From Streptomyces sp. MA5143a (GTDB taxonomy: Bacteria > Actinomycetota > Actinomycetes > Streptomycetales > Streptomycetaceae), in NCBI RefSeq assembly GCF_900290235.1, contig NZ_OLMK01000066.1, forward strand, positions 41,880-105,879: a DNA stretch of 64,000 nucleotides. The letters run 5' to 3'. Shown piece by piece: positions 27,463 through 36,149 of this stretch; the first letter of the stretch is position 1; each line of letters begins with the position of its first letter. The position numbers and the translations under genes are program-made. The notes beneath the pieces are model-generated. The model was not told where the DNA came from and did no database searches. It worked only from the letters and a program-made list of their open reading frames with translations.

Positions 27463-28068
27463 TCAGCGTGCCAGTATCAGGCTCATCGCCTCAGCGCGGG
27501 TCGTGGCATCCCGAAGCTGGCCCCGCACCGCCGACGTCGTGGTCTTGGCACCCGGCTTGCGGATGCCACGCACCGACATACACATGTGCTCCGCCTCGAT
27601 GACCACGATGGCACCCCGCGCCTCGAGGATCCTCACGAGCGAATCGGCGATCTGCGTGGTGAGTCGTTCCTGCACCTGCGGTCGGCGGGCGAACACCTCG
27701 ACGAGCCGCGCGAGCTTCGACAGCCCGGTGATTTTCCCCGTCTCGGCCGGGATGTATCCGATGTGAGCGACACCATGGAACGGCAGCAGATGATGCTCGC
27801 ACAAAGATACGATTTCAATGTCCTTCACAAGGATCATCTCGTCGTGCCCCAGGTCGAACGTCGTCGTCAAGACGTCCTCGGGCGCCTGCCGGAGCCCTGC
27901 CAGAAGCTCCTTGTACGCCCGCGCCACCCGCGCCGGCGTCTCCCTGAGCCCCTCCCGGTCCGGGTCCTCCCCGACCGCGATCAGCAGCTCTCGTACGGCG
28001 TTCTCGGCGCGCTTCTCGTCGAACTCGCCGATGGCGCCCTCGCCGTCCAGCGTCACGGGGTCGGTCAT
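27463..28068 (-). CDS. folE: GTP cyclohydrolase I
   Basis: FolE converts GTP to dihydroneopterin triphosphate, the first committed step of folate synthesis. It has 201 residues from ATG 28068 (GCGAGG upstream). The zinc site is complete: Cys and His in SLCEHHLLPFHG and the second Cys in EAEHMCMSVRGI, so this is the zinc-dependent FolE1 type. GYIPAETGKITGLSKLARLVE and QERLTTQIAD are standard. It points against the other folate genes and is separated from upstream ftsH by a terminator, so it has its own promoter. Confidence 0.96.
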   Translation of the reverse strand: MTDPVTLDGEGAIGEFDEKRAENAVRELLIAVGEDPDREGLRETPARVARAYKELLAGLRQAPEDVLTTTFDLGHDEMILVKDIEIVSLCEHHLLPFHGVAHIGYIPAETGKITGLSKLARLVEVFARRPQVQERLTTQIADSLVRILEARGAIVVIEAEHMCMSVRGIRKPGAKTTTSAVRGQLRDATTRAEAMSLILAR

Positions 28069-28134
28069 GTGGTGCCTCGCTCCTGCAAGCCTGTGACGCG
28101 TGCGGCTGACGCGTCTGTTTACGGCCATACGACA

Positions 28135-28174
28135 ATGCCGCGCCCCCCAGGCTAAAACCAGGGGGGCGCGGCAT
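28135..28174 (-). terminator. Hairpin between ftsH and folE
   Basis: A perfect 14-base stem, ATGCCGCGCCCCCC at 28135-28148 with its complement at 28161-28174, lies between the ftsH stop and the folE start. It separates the two transcripts on the minus strand. Confidence 0.88.
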
Positions 28175-28247
28175 CCATTCCGGGCCTGGTGAGGCGGCCG
28201 CGGCCGGGAGCGGTGGCTCCCGGTGGCCGGATCTCATCGGCGGGGCG

Positions 28248-30299
28248 TCAGCTCTCGGGACGCTCCTCCGGGGTCGCCTCGACGGTGGACTTGGCGGTGA
28301 TCGCCGGCGTCGCGCCGTTGGCGCCGTTCGTCAGTGCCAGCTCCTTGGGGGAGAGCACCGGCGGACGGGTGGAGGGGGTGCGGCGGGAGGAGCCGGTCCA
28401 GGCGGGCCGGGGCGGACGCTTGACGATGGGGGCGAAGATCTCGGCGATCTGCTCCTTGCCCAGCGTCTCCTTCTCCAGCAGCTGGAGCACCAGGTTGTCG
28501 AGGACGTCGCGGTTCTCGACCAGGATCTCCCAGGCCTCGTTGTGCGCGTTCTCGATGAGCTTCTTGACCTCTTCGTCCACGAGCGCGGCGACCTCTTCCG
28601 AGTAGTCGCGCTGGTGAGCCATCTCACGGCCGAGGAACGGCTCGGTGTTGTCGCCGCCGAACTTGATGGCGCCGAGACGCTCGGTCATGCCGTACTGGGT
28701 GACCATCGCGCGGGCCAGGTTGGTGGCCTTCTCGATGTCGTTCGCGGCGCCGGTGGTCGGGTCGTGGAAGACCAGTTCCTCGGCGGCGCGGCCGCCCAGC
28801 ATGTAGCCGAGCTGGTCGAGCATCTCGTTGCGGGTGGTCGAGTACTTGTCCTCGTCCGGCAGGACCATCGTGTAGCCGAGGGCGCGGCCCCGGGACAGGA
28901 TCGTGATCTTGTGAACCGGGTCGGAGTTCGGGGAGGCCGCCGCGACCAGGGCGTGGCCGCCCTCGTGGTACGCGGTGATCTTCTTCTCCTTGTCCGACAT
29001 GATCCGGGTCCGCTTCTGCGGGCCCGCGACCACGCGGTCGATCGCCTCGTCCAGCATCTGGTTGTCGATCAGCTTCTTGTCGCTGCGGGCCGTCAGCAGG
29101 GCGGCCTCGTTCAGGACGTTGGAGAGATCGGCACCCGTCATGCCGGGGGTGCGGCGCGCGACGGCGGACAGGTCGACGTCGGGCGCGACCGGCTTGCCCT
29201 TCTGGTGGACCTTGAGGATCTCCAGACGGCCCTGCATGTCCGGGCGGTCGACGGCGATCTGCCGGTCGAAGCGGCCGGGGCGCAGCAGCGCCGGGTCGAG
29301 GATGTCGGGGCGGTTCGTCGCGGCGATGAGGATCACGCCGCCCTTGACGTCGAAGCCGTCCATCTCGACGAGGAGCTGGTTCAGGGTCTGCTCGCGCTCG
29401 TCGTGTCCGCCGCCGAGGCCGGCGCCGCGGTGGCGGCCGACCGCGTCGATCTCGTCGACGAAGACGATCGCCGGGGCGTTCGCCTTGGCCTGCTCGAAGA
29501 GGTCGCGGACACGGGAGGCACCGACGCCGACGAACATCTCGACGAAGTCGGAACCGGAGATCGAGTAGAAGGGGACGCCCGCCTCGCCTGCGACGGCGCG
29601 CGCGAGGAGCGTCTTGCCGGTGCCGGGCGGGCCGTAGAGCAGGACGCCCTTGGGGATCTTGGCGCCGACGGCCTGGAACTTGGCCGGCTCCTGGAGGAAT
29701 TCCTTGATCTCGTGGAGTTCCTCGACGGCCTCGTCCGCGCCGGCGACGTCGGCGAAGGTGGTCTTCGGGGTGTCCTTGGTGATGAGCTTGGCCTTGGACT
29801 TCCCGAAGTTCATCACCCGGGAGCCGCCGCCCTGCATCTGGTTCATCAGGAACAGGAAGACCACGACGATCAGGACGAAGGGGAGCAGGGACAGCAGGAT
29901 GCCGACGAAAGCGTTCTGCTTGGTCGGGGAGACCGTGTAGCCGTCGGGGATCTGCTTGTTCGCGTACTTGTCCTGCAGGGTGTTGGCGAGGGTGACGCCC
30001 TGGTCGCCGATGTAGCTCGCCTGGATCTTCGAGCTGCCCTCGATCTTCTCGCCGTCCTTGAGCTGCACCTTCAGGAGCTGCTCTTCGCCGGTGGTCAGCT
30101 TGGCCTCTTGGACCTTGTTGTCATTGATCGCCTGGACGACCTGGCCGGTGTCCACCGTCTTGTAGCCGCCGGACGAGCCGACGACCTGCATCAACACGAC
30201 CACGGCAAGGACGGCCAGCACGATCCACATGACTGGCCCACGGAAGTATCGCTTCACGTCCATCCATACGGAGCGGTGCCGCCCCGTCCCTCCTGCCAT
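28248..30299 (-). CDS. ftsH: ATP-dependent zinc metalloprotease FtsH
   Basis: This membrane AAA+ protease degrades unneeded or unassembled membrane and cytosolic proteins. It has 683 residues from ATG 30299, or 671 from ATG 30263 (MDVKRYF), which I think equally likely. One helix near residue 25-42 and another near 128-150 bracket the periplasmic-side domain. Walker A GPPGTGKT, Walker B IVFVDEIDAV, the pore loop FVEMFVGVGAS, the second region of homology ATNRPDILDPALLRPGRFDR and the zinc motif HEGGH are intact. The C-terminal 45 residues are a disordered Pro/Thr-rich tail. Order tilS-hpt-ftsH is the common bacterial one. Confidence 0.97.
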   Translation of the reverse strand: MAGGTGRHRSVWMDVKRYFRGPVMWIVLAVLAVVVLMQVVGSSGGYKTVDTGQVVQAINDNKVQEAKLTTGEEQLLKVQLKDGEKIEGSSKIQASYIGDQGVTLANTLQDKYANKQIPDGYTVSPTKQNAFVGILLSLLPFVLIVVVFLFLMNQMQGGGSRVMNFGKSKAKLITKDTPKTTFADVAGADEAVEELHEIKEFLQEPAKFQAVGAKIPKGVLLYGPPGTGKTLLARAVAGEAGVPFYSISGSDFVEMFVGVGASRVRDLFEQAKANAPAIVFVDEIDAVGRHRGAGLGGGHDEREQTLNQLLVEMDGFDVKGGVILIAATNRPDILDPALLRPGRFDRQIAVDRPDMQGRLEILKVHQKGKPVAPDVDLSAVARRTPGMTGADLSNVLNEAALLTARSDKKLIDNQMLDEAIDRVVAGPQKRTRIMSDKEKKITAYHEGGHALVAAASPNSDPVHKITILSRGRALGYTMVLPDEDKYSTTRNEMLDQLGYMLGGRAAEELVFHDPTTGAANDIEKATNLARAMVTQYGMTERLGAIKFGGDNTEPFLGREMAHQRDYSEEVAALVDEEVKKLIENAHNEAWEILVENRDVLDNLVLQLLEKETLGKEQIAEIFAPIVKRPPRPAWTGSSRRTPSTRPPVLSPKELALTNGANGATPAITAKSTVEATPEERPES

Positions 30300-30462
30300 A
30301 GTGAGTTTGATAAAGACTGTTCTTCGGACGGTACCCCAGCATTGTCACCCGAAGCCGCGTAGGACCGATGGCACCCCGTCCTCGCATGCTCCAACGGCTT
30401 GAAACCCGCTGGGGTTCCCGAGCGTCTCAGTAAGACTGGCCCGTGCGCGTGACGCGGGTGGT

Positions 30463-31023
30463 TCAGCCGCCGTAGACGTGGGGCGCGAGCGTACCGACGA
30501 ACGGGAGGTTCCGGTACTTCTCGGCGTAGTCGAGGCCGTAGCCGACGACGAACTCGTTGGGGATGTCGAAGCCGACCCACTCGACGTCGATGGCGACCTT
30601 GGCGGCCTCGGGCTTGCGGAGCAGGGTGCACACCTTGAGGGAGGCGGGCTCGCGGGAGCCGAGGTTGGAGATCAGCCAGGACAGGGTCAGGCCGGAGTCG
30701 ATGATGTCCTCGACGATCAGGACGTGCTTGCCCTTGATGTCGGTGTCGAGGTCCTTGAGGATCCGCACCACGCCGGAGGACTGGGTGCCCGCTCCGTAGG
30801 AGGACACGGCCATCCAGTCCATGGTGACCGGGGTGGACAGCGCCCGGGCGAGGTCCGCCATGACCATCACCGCGCCCTTGAGGACGCCGACGATGAGCAG
30901 GTCCTTGCCCGCGTACTCCGCGTCGATCTTCGCGGCCAGCTCGGCCAGCTTCGCGTCGATCTCTTCCTTGGTGATGAGTACCTGCTTGAGGTCGGCACCC
31001 ATGTCTTTCGCGTCCACCCGCAT
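30463..31023 (-). CDS. hpt: Hypoxanthine phosphoribosyltransferase
   Basis: This purine-salvage enzyme makes IMP (and GMP) from hypoxanthine or guanine and PRPP. It has 186 residues from ATG 31023, or 179 from ATG 31002 (MGADLKQVL), which matches the usual family start better. VGVLKGAVMVMADLAR binds the pyrophosphate, SSYGAGTQSSG is the flexible loop, and VLIVEDIIDSGLTL is the PRPP motif with the acidic pair. It lies between tilS and ftsH. Confidence 0.96.
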   Translation of the reverse strand: MRVDAKDMGADLKQVLITKEEIDAKLAELAAKIDAEYAGKDLLIVGVLKGAVMVMADLARALSTPVTMDWMAVSSYGAGTQSSGVVRILKDLDTDIKGKHVLIVEDIIDSGLTLSWLISNLGSREPASLKVCTLLRKPEAAKVAIDVEWVGFDIPNEFVVGYGLDYAEKYRNLPFVGTLAPHVYGG

Positions 31024-31109
31024 CACTTTCGGTCGTCCCAGGGCCGCCGCCGGACGCTTCTTCCCCCTGGGGGCCCGGGGCCCGGTGAGGGCCCCTTCGG
31101 CGTCCGGTT

Positions 31110-32294
31110 TCAGCCTTGCCGAATCACCAGTCTGCCACCCTGACGCTGGGCGACGACCCGGCCGGGGAGATTGATGGCCCCCTGGCCGCGCCATCCGGTG
31201 ATGAGCCGGTCGATCTCCTCGATGTGGCGGGCGAAGAGGGAACCGGCCGGGGCACCGGCCTCGATGGCGGCGCGGCGCAGGACACGGCGGCGTACGGCGG
31301 GGGGCAGGGCGTAGAGCTTGGCGCACTCCAGGAGGCCCGCCGCGTCGCGTACGGAGGCTTCGGCCTCGCGGGCCCAGGCGTCGAGGGCGTCGGCGTCGTC
31401 GCGGGAGAGCTGGGCCGTGCGGGCGAGGGCTTCGACGACGCCCTTGCCGAGGGCCTTCTCCAGGGCGGGCAGGCCCTCGTGGCGGAGCCGGGAGCGGGTG
31501 TAGGCGGGGTCGGCGTTGTGGGGGTCGTCCCAGACGGGGAGGGACTGGACCATGCAGGCCTTGCGGGCGGTCTGGCGGTCGAGCGTGAGGAAGGGGCGGC
31601 GGTAGCGGCCGTCGGCCCCCGAGACCGCGGCCATCCCGGACAGGGAGCGGATGCCGGAGCCGCGGGCGAGGCCGAGGAGGACGGTTTCGGCTTGGTCGTC
31701 GCGGGTGTGGCCGAGGAGGACGGCGGTGGCGCCGTGGCGGTCGAGGGCGGCGTCCAGGGCGGCGTAGCGGGCGTCGCGGGCGGCGGCCTCGGGGCCGCCG
31801 TCGCGGCCGACGGTGACGGCGACGGACTCGGCGGGGTCGAGGCCGAGTTCACGCAGGCGCAGGACGACTTCCTCGGCGCGCAGGTCGGAGCCGGGCTGCA
31901 GTCCGTGGTCGACGGTGATGCCGCCGGCGCGGATGCCGAGCTTGGGCGCCTCGAAGGCGAGGGCGGAGGCGAGCGCCATGGAGTCGGCGCCGCCGGAGCA
32001 GGCGACGAGCACGAGCGGCGGGGGCGCGGGCTCGTGCGGGGGGCTCCCTGCGGCGGCGGGGGGCGCCGGGCGGGGGGCCGGGCTCGCATGGGACGGCGTC
32101 GGGCCGGGCACGGCCTCGGGGGGTGTGGCCGTGAGGGGCGTGAACGCCGGTGGTGCGCCGGTGAGGGGTGGCGCGCCCGGGGTCGTGCGGGCGGGCGTGC
32201 GACGGGTGGTGTTCGTGTTGTGTTCGGTGAGGATGTCGTGGAGTACGCGGCGCACCGCCAGGCGTATCGCCGCGACCGCGGGGTGGGGACCCAT
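31110..32294 (-). CDS. tilS: tRNA(Ile)-lysidine synthase
   Basis: TilS attaches lysine to C34 of the CAU-anticodon tRNA-Ile, changing it to read AUA. It has 394 residues. The ATP-pyrophosphatase loop SGGADS is at 100-105, followed by GITVDHGLQPGSD, LGHTRDDQAET and the RYRRPFLTLDRQ-to-SRLRHE stretch. Before the catalytic domain, residues 31-93 form a Pro/Thr/Ala-rich stretch not present in typical TilS and probably disordered. The stop lies 86 bases before the hpt start. A C-terminal substrate domain is short, as in other actinobacteria. Confidence 0.93.
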   Translation of the reverse strand: MGPHPAVAAIRLAVRRVLHDILTEHNTNTTRRTPARTTPGAPPLTGAPPAFTPLTATPPEAVPGPTPSHASPAPRPAPPAAAGSPPHEPAPPPLVLVACSGGADSMALASALAFEAPKLGIRAGGITVDHGLQPGSDLRAEEVVLRLRELGLDPAESVAVTVGRDGGPEAAARDARYAALDAALDRHGATAVLLGHTRDDQAETVLLGLARGSGIRSLSGMAAVSGADGRYRRPFLTLDRQTARKACMVQSLPVWDDPHNADPAYTRSRLRHEGLPALEKALGKGVVEALARTAQLSRDDADALDAWAREAEASVRDAAGLLECAKLYALPPAVRRRVLRRAAIEAGAPAGSLFARHIEEIDRLITGWRGQGAINLPGRVVAQRQGGRLVIRQG

Positions 32295-32485
32295 GTCCGG
32301 TTCCCTTCACGAAATTGTCGGGGGGTGAGCCCGAGGTCGGTCACTCAGAGTGTGTAGATGGTGACAGAACCGGGCCGTTCCCCGAGCATTGCACGCCTAC
32401 CCCTCGCTCACGGTCCCTCGGACGGGTGATTGGAGGGGCGTTCGCCTGCCGTCGGCCGGATTCGTTCACCACGCTCGCGTGCGGC

Positions 32486-33610
32486 TCACGACTCCGCCTT
32501 GCGGTGCACCCGTGCGACCCAGTCCGCCGGTTTGGCGATCTCCGCCTTGGTCGGCAGGGTGTTCGGCGAGGTCCACACGCGGTTGAAGCCGTCCATGCCG
32601 ACCTGTTCGACGACTGCGCTCACGAACCGTTCGCCGTCCCGGTACTGCCTCAGTTTGGCGTCCAGACCGAGCAGCTTGCGCAGGGCGAGGTCCAGTCGCG
32701 AGGCGCCCTTCGCGCGGCGCTGCTGGAACTTCTCTCGGATCTCGGAGACGGAGGGGACGACCGCGGGACCCACTCCGTCCATCACGAAGTCGGCGTGTCC
32801 CTCCAGGAGGGACATGACGGCGGTGAGGCGGCCGAGGATCTCGCGCTGGGCGGGGGTCTGCACCAATTCCACGATCGAGTGACCGTCGTCGCCGACCTCT
32901 CCTTCGGGGCGGCCACCCGCGAGTGACTGGGCGGCCTCCCGGATGCGCTCCAGGACCGTCATGGGGTCGACCTCGGTCTCCTGCAAGAAAGACTGGATTT
33001 CGCCCTCGAGGTGGTCACGCAGCCAGGGGACGGCCGTGAACTGGGTCCGGTGGGTCTCCTCGTGGAGGCAGACCCAGAGGCGGAAGTCGTGGGGCTGGAC
33101 GTCGAGTTCGCGCTCGACGTGCACGATGTTCGGGGCGACCAGCAGGAGCCGCCCGCCGCCGTTCTCGCCGGCGGGGAGTTCGCGGGACGCCGGGGCGAAG
33201 GTCTCGTACTGGCCGAGGACCCGGGAGGCCAGGAACGACAGCAGCATGCCGAGTTCGACGCCGGTGACCTTGCCGCCGACGGCTCCCAGCACGGCTCCGC
33301 CGGGGCTGCCGGCGCGACGTTCCTGCATCTTCTCCAGCAGCGGTTTGAGCAGTTCCCGGAACCCGGCGACGTTCGCCCGGACCCAGCCCGGGCGGTCGAC
33401 GACGAGGACGGGTGTGTCGTCGGCCTCGTCGGGGAGCATCCGCGTGAACGCGCGGACGTGCTCCTCCGACGCCTTCGCGTGTCGGCGCAGCTCGGCGACG
33501 ATGGCGCGTGCCTCGTCGCGGCTCACGTCGGGGCCCGGCCGTACGAGCCGGGTCGCGGTCGCGACCGCGAGATTCCAGTCGACCATCTCGGCACCACCGA
33601 TGCGCGTCAT
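32486..33610 (-). CDS. Zinc-dependent metalloprotease of the DUF2342 family
   Basis: A 374-residue protein of the actinobacterial family annotated as DUF2342, putative hydrolase, or (misleadingly) F420 biosynthesis-associated. HEETH at 183-187 is a zincin motif, and EGHADFVMDG downstream can supply the third metal ligand. LLLVAPNIVHVERELDVQPHDFRLWVCL precedes the motif as in the family. No signal peptide. ATG 33610 (MTRIGGAEMVDWNLA) is used. It lies between dacB and tilS in the same direction, an arrangement common in the phylum. The natural substrate is unknown. Confidence 0.88.
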   Translation of the reverse strand: MTRIGGAEMVDWNLAVATATRLVRPGPDVSRDEARAIVAELRRHAKASEEHVRAFTRMLPDEADDTPVLVVDRPGWVRANVAGFRELLKPLLEKMQERRAGSPGGAVLGAVGGKVTGVELGMLLSFLASRVLGQYETFAPASRELPAGENGGGRLLLVAPNIVHVERELDVQPHDFRLWVCLHEETHRTQFTAVPWLRDHLEGEIQSFLQETEVDPMTVLERIREAAQSLAGGRPEGEVGDDGHSIVELVQTPAQREILGRLTAVMSLLEGHADFVMDGVGPAVVPSVSEIREKFQQRRAKGASRLDLALRKLLGLDAKLRQYRDGERFVSAVVEQVGMDGFNRVWTSPNTLPTKAEIAKPADWVARVHRKAES

Positions 33611-33748
33611 GTTGTCAACCGTACGGGAGCGCTGCCGCTGGGGGCAGGTCGCGCCAACGGTGGGGGGTGGTGCTCGTAGTTCGGCGAGTGCGGGTCGGTG
33701 GGGGTTGTTCGCGCCCACGCGGCGGAGCCGCATGTGTCACAGCCCCGC

Positions 33749-33782
33749 GCCCCCTTTTGGGCCTTCGGCCCATCAAGGGGCG
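33749..33782 (-). terminator. Hairpin downstream of dacB
   Basis: The inner stem TGGGCC-TTC-GGCCCA is extended by CCCCTT/AAGGGG arms, just past the dacB stop on the minus strand. The CCCGCGCCCC beside it resembles the dispersed repeat described elsewhere in the window. Confidence 0.8.
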
Positions 33783-33787
33783 GCGGG

Positions 33788-35443
33788 TCAGCGGCAGCCG
33801 CAGTTGGCCAGGGCTGAGGCCGCTGTGTCCAGGGCTGCCTGGGCCGGGTCGCGGCTGGGCGTCTCCGTGGCCATGAAGGCGAAGGAGAGGAGGCGGCCGT
33901 CGGCGTCGACGACGGTGCCGGCGAGGGTGTTGACGCCGGTCAGGGTGCCGGTCTTGGCGCGGACGAGGCCGGTGCCCGTGGAGCCGGCGGGGTAGCGGGT
34001 GCGCAGGGTGCCCGTGAAGCCGGCGACGGGGAGACCGGTGAGGACCGGGCGGAGTTCGGGGTGGGAGGGGGACGCGGCGGCGGCGAGGAGCGAGGTGAGG
34101 AGGCCGGGGGTCAGCCGGTCGCCCCGGCTCAGGCCGCTGCCGTCGGCGAAGGCGATGTCGCCGAGGGGGAGTTCGAGTTTCTTGAGCTCCTTCTTGATCG
34201 CCGCGCCACCGCCCTCGAAGCTGGCCGGTTCACCGGCGGCGAGGGCGACCTGGCGGGCGAGGGCCTCGGCGATGTCGTTGTCGCTGTGGGTGAGCATGCG
34301 CTCGACCAGGGTGGACAGGGGCGCGGAGGGGACGGAGGCGATCTCCTCGGCCTTCCTGGAGGCCGTGACGGGGCCCCCGTCGGCGTTCTTGGTCGCCTTG
34401 ATGCCGCGGTCTGCCAGGAGGTCCGCGAAGGCGCGGGTGGCGTCCCCCGGCGGGTCGAGGCTGCGCGCGGCGGTGCCGCTGGTGGAGTCGTTCAGGCGGG
34501 CCTCGTCGACCATGAGGGCGGTGACGGGGGCCAGGTTGGGGTCGCGGCCGATGGTGTGGAGCTCGGGCCCGTCGTAGAGGGACGTGTCGTAGGCGAGCGT
34601 GATCTTGTTCAGGTGACGCTTGGCGAGCGCGGCGGCCGTCCGGTCGGCGAGGGTGCGCAGGCTCGCGTAGCCGCCGGCGTCCTTGTGGGCCGTCAGGGTG
34701 GGGTCGCCGCCGCCGACGAGGACGACCTCGTCGGAGCCGGGCTCCAGGACGACGCGGGTCTCGATGCGGTGGTCCGGGCCGGCCGCCGAGAGGGCCGCGG
34801 CGGCCGTGGCGATCTTGGTGGTGGAGGCGGGGGTCAGGGCGTCGTCGGCGCCCTTGCCGTACAGCAGCTCGCCGGTCTTGACGTCGACGACGGCCGCCGC
34901 GCGGCGGGGGCCGAGCGCCGGCACCTCCAACAGCGGGTCGAGGACGGCGGCGAGGGCGTCGCCGCCGGGCATGGAGTCCGCGCCGGAGGCACCGCCGAGG
35001 CCGGTCAGCACGGAGGGGGCGCTCGGCGCGGGCTTGGGCGCCCCCTGGGCCGTACCGGACGACGTACCGGAACTACGTCCGTGATCTGCGCCACCCTCGT
35101 GACCGTGCGATGCGGCCCAGTCGCGCTCGGCCGTACGCTGACCGGTGGAGTCCCAGGGCCCGGCGGCGAGGACGGCGCCGGCCGAGAGCACCAGCCCCAG
35201 GGTGGCAGCACCCGCGGTGAGCTGGACGTTCGTGAGGTTCTTCGTGCTCCCCGCGAGTCGCGAAGAGCGCGCGCCGACGGCGCTCGTGACGCGTACGACA
35301 CCGGGTTTCACCACCCGTGCGACGCGCGCGGCACCGGGTTTCACGGCGTGCGTCATCCGCACGACACCCGGTTTCACGGCGCGCGCGACCCGCACCACAT
35401 GCGGTCTCGCGGCCCGCCAGACCTTCGGCTCGGGCACGACCAC
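33788..35443 (-). CDS. dacB: D-alanyl-D-alanine carboxypeptidase/endopeptidase (PBP4 family)
   Basis: This class C low-mass penicillin-binding protein trims or cleaves peptidoglycan cross-links. It has 551 residues from GTG 35443. The catalytic triad motifs are intact: STTK 207-210, SDN 387-389 and KTG 497-499. A single membrane helix (about 74-94) anchors the domain outside. In front of the helix, residues 13-56 hold four copies of an 11-residue basic repeat (VKPGVVRVxxA type), giving an unusually long positive cytoplasmic tail. A Gly/Ser-rich linker (110-165) follows the helix. It is divergent from ppa. Confidence 0.93.
   Translation of the reverse strand: MVVPEPKVWRAARPHVVRVARAVKPGVVRMTHAVKPGAARVARVVKPGVVRVTSAVGARSSRLAGSTKNLTNVQLTAGAATLGLVLSAGAVLAAGPWDSTGQRTAERDWAASHGHEGGADHGRSSGTSSGTAQGAPKPAPSAPSVLTGLGGASGADSMPGGDALAAVLDPLLEVPALGPRRAAAVVDVKTGELLYGKGADDALTPASTTKIATAAAALSAAGPDHRIETRVVLEPGSDEVVLVGGGDPTLTAHKDAGGYASLRTLADRTAAALAKRHLNKITLAYDTSLYDGPELHTIGRDPNLAPVTALMVDEARLNDSTSGTAARSLDPPGDATRAFADLLADRGIKATKNADGGPVTASRKAEEIASVPSAPLSTLVERMLTHSDNDIAEALARQVALAAGEPASFEGGGAAIKKELKKLELPLGDIAFADGSGLSRGDRLTPGLLTSLLAAAASPSHPELRPVLTGLPVAGFTGTLRTRYPAGSTGTGLVRAKTGTLTGVNTLAGTVVDADGRLLSFAFMATETPSRDPAQAALDTAASALANCGCR
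35278..35410. repeat. 33-bp tandem repeats in the 5' end of dacB
   Basis: CCGGGTTTCA-type cores recur at 35301, 35334 and 35367, exactly 33 bases apart, with a fourth diverged unit. They encode the 11-residue repeat with the core VKPG(V/A)(V/A)R on the minus strand. Confidence 0.9.
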
Positions 35444-35522
35444 CAGCCCCTTTCGCGATCACACACCTGCGTGAGGGACACTTAACCACCAGAACTATGT
35501 GTTGATCATGGAGGAGCCACCG

Positions 35523-36014
35523 GTGGAGTTCGACGTCACGATCGAGATTCCGAAGGGTTCGCGGAACAAGTACGAGGTGGACCACGAGACCGGTCGGATC
35601 CGCCTGGACCGTCGGCTCTTCACCTCGACCAGCTACCCGGCCGACTACGGCTTCGTCGAGAACACCCTCGGCGAGGACGGCGACCCGCTGGACGCGCTGG
35701 TCATCCTGGAGGAGCCGACCTTCCCCGGCTGTCTCATCAAGTGCCGCGCGATCGGCATGTTCCGGATGACCGACGAGGCCGGCGGCGACGACAAGCTGCT
35801 GTGCGTCCCGGCGTCCGACCCGCGTGTGGAGCACCTGCGTGACATCCACCACGTCTCGGAGTTCGACCGCCTGGAGATCCAGCACTTCTTCGAGGTCTAC
35901 AAGGACCTGGAGCCCGGCAAGTCCGTCGAGGGCGCCGACTGGGTCGGCCGCGCGGAGGCCGAGGCCGAGGTCGAGAAGTCGTACAAGCGCTTCAAGGAGC
36001 AGGGCGGTCACTGA
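35523..36014 (+). CDS. ppa: Inorganic pyrophosphatase
   Basis: The soluble family I enzyme hydrolyses PPi and drives biosynthetic reactions. It has 163 residues from GTG 35523, chosen because GGAGGAG at 35509-35515 precedes it and family proteins start at EFDVTIEIPKGSRNKYE. Metal-binding DGDPLDALV and the active-site YPADYGF and DEAGGDDKLL blocks are complete. It is divergent from dacB across a 79-base gap. Confidence 0.97.
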   Translation: MEFDVTIEIPKGSRNKYEVDHETGRIRLDRRLFTSTSYPADYGFVENTLGEDGDPLDALVILEEPTFPGCLIKCRAIGMFRMTDEAGGDDKLLCVPASDPRVEHLRDIHHVSEFDRLEIQHFFEVYKDLEPGKSVEGADWVGRAEAEAEVEKSYKRFKEQGGH

Positions 36015-36040
36015 CCTCCCCGCCTCGCAGGCCGTGGAAC

Positions 36041-36083
36041 CGAACGGGCCGCGTGTCCCCTTGTGGGACGCGTGGCCCGTTCG
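36041..36083 (+). terminator. Hairpin after ppa
   Basis: The arms CGAACGGGCCGCGTGTCCC and GGGACGCGTGGCCCGTTCG pair with two near-central mismatches around a short loop, just past the ppa stop. Confidence 0.85.
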
Positions 36084-36149
36084 CGTACCGGCGTGTGGCG
36101 CCGCGCATACTGAGGCGTACTGGAGCTGTCGTACAGGGAGCGCCGCGGA

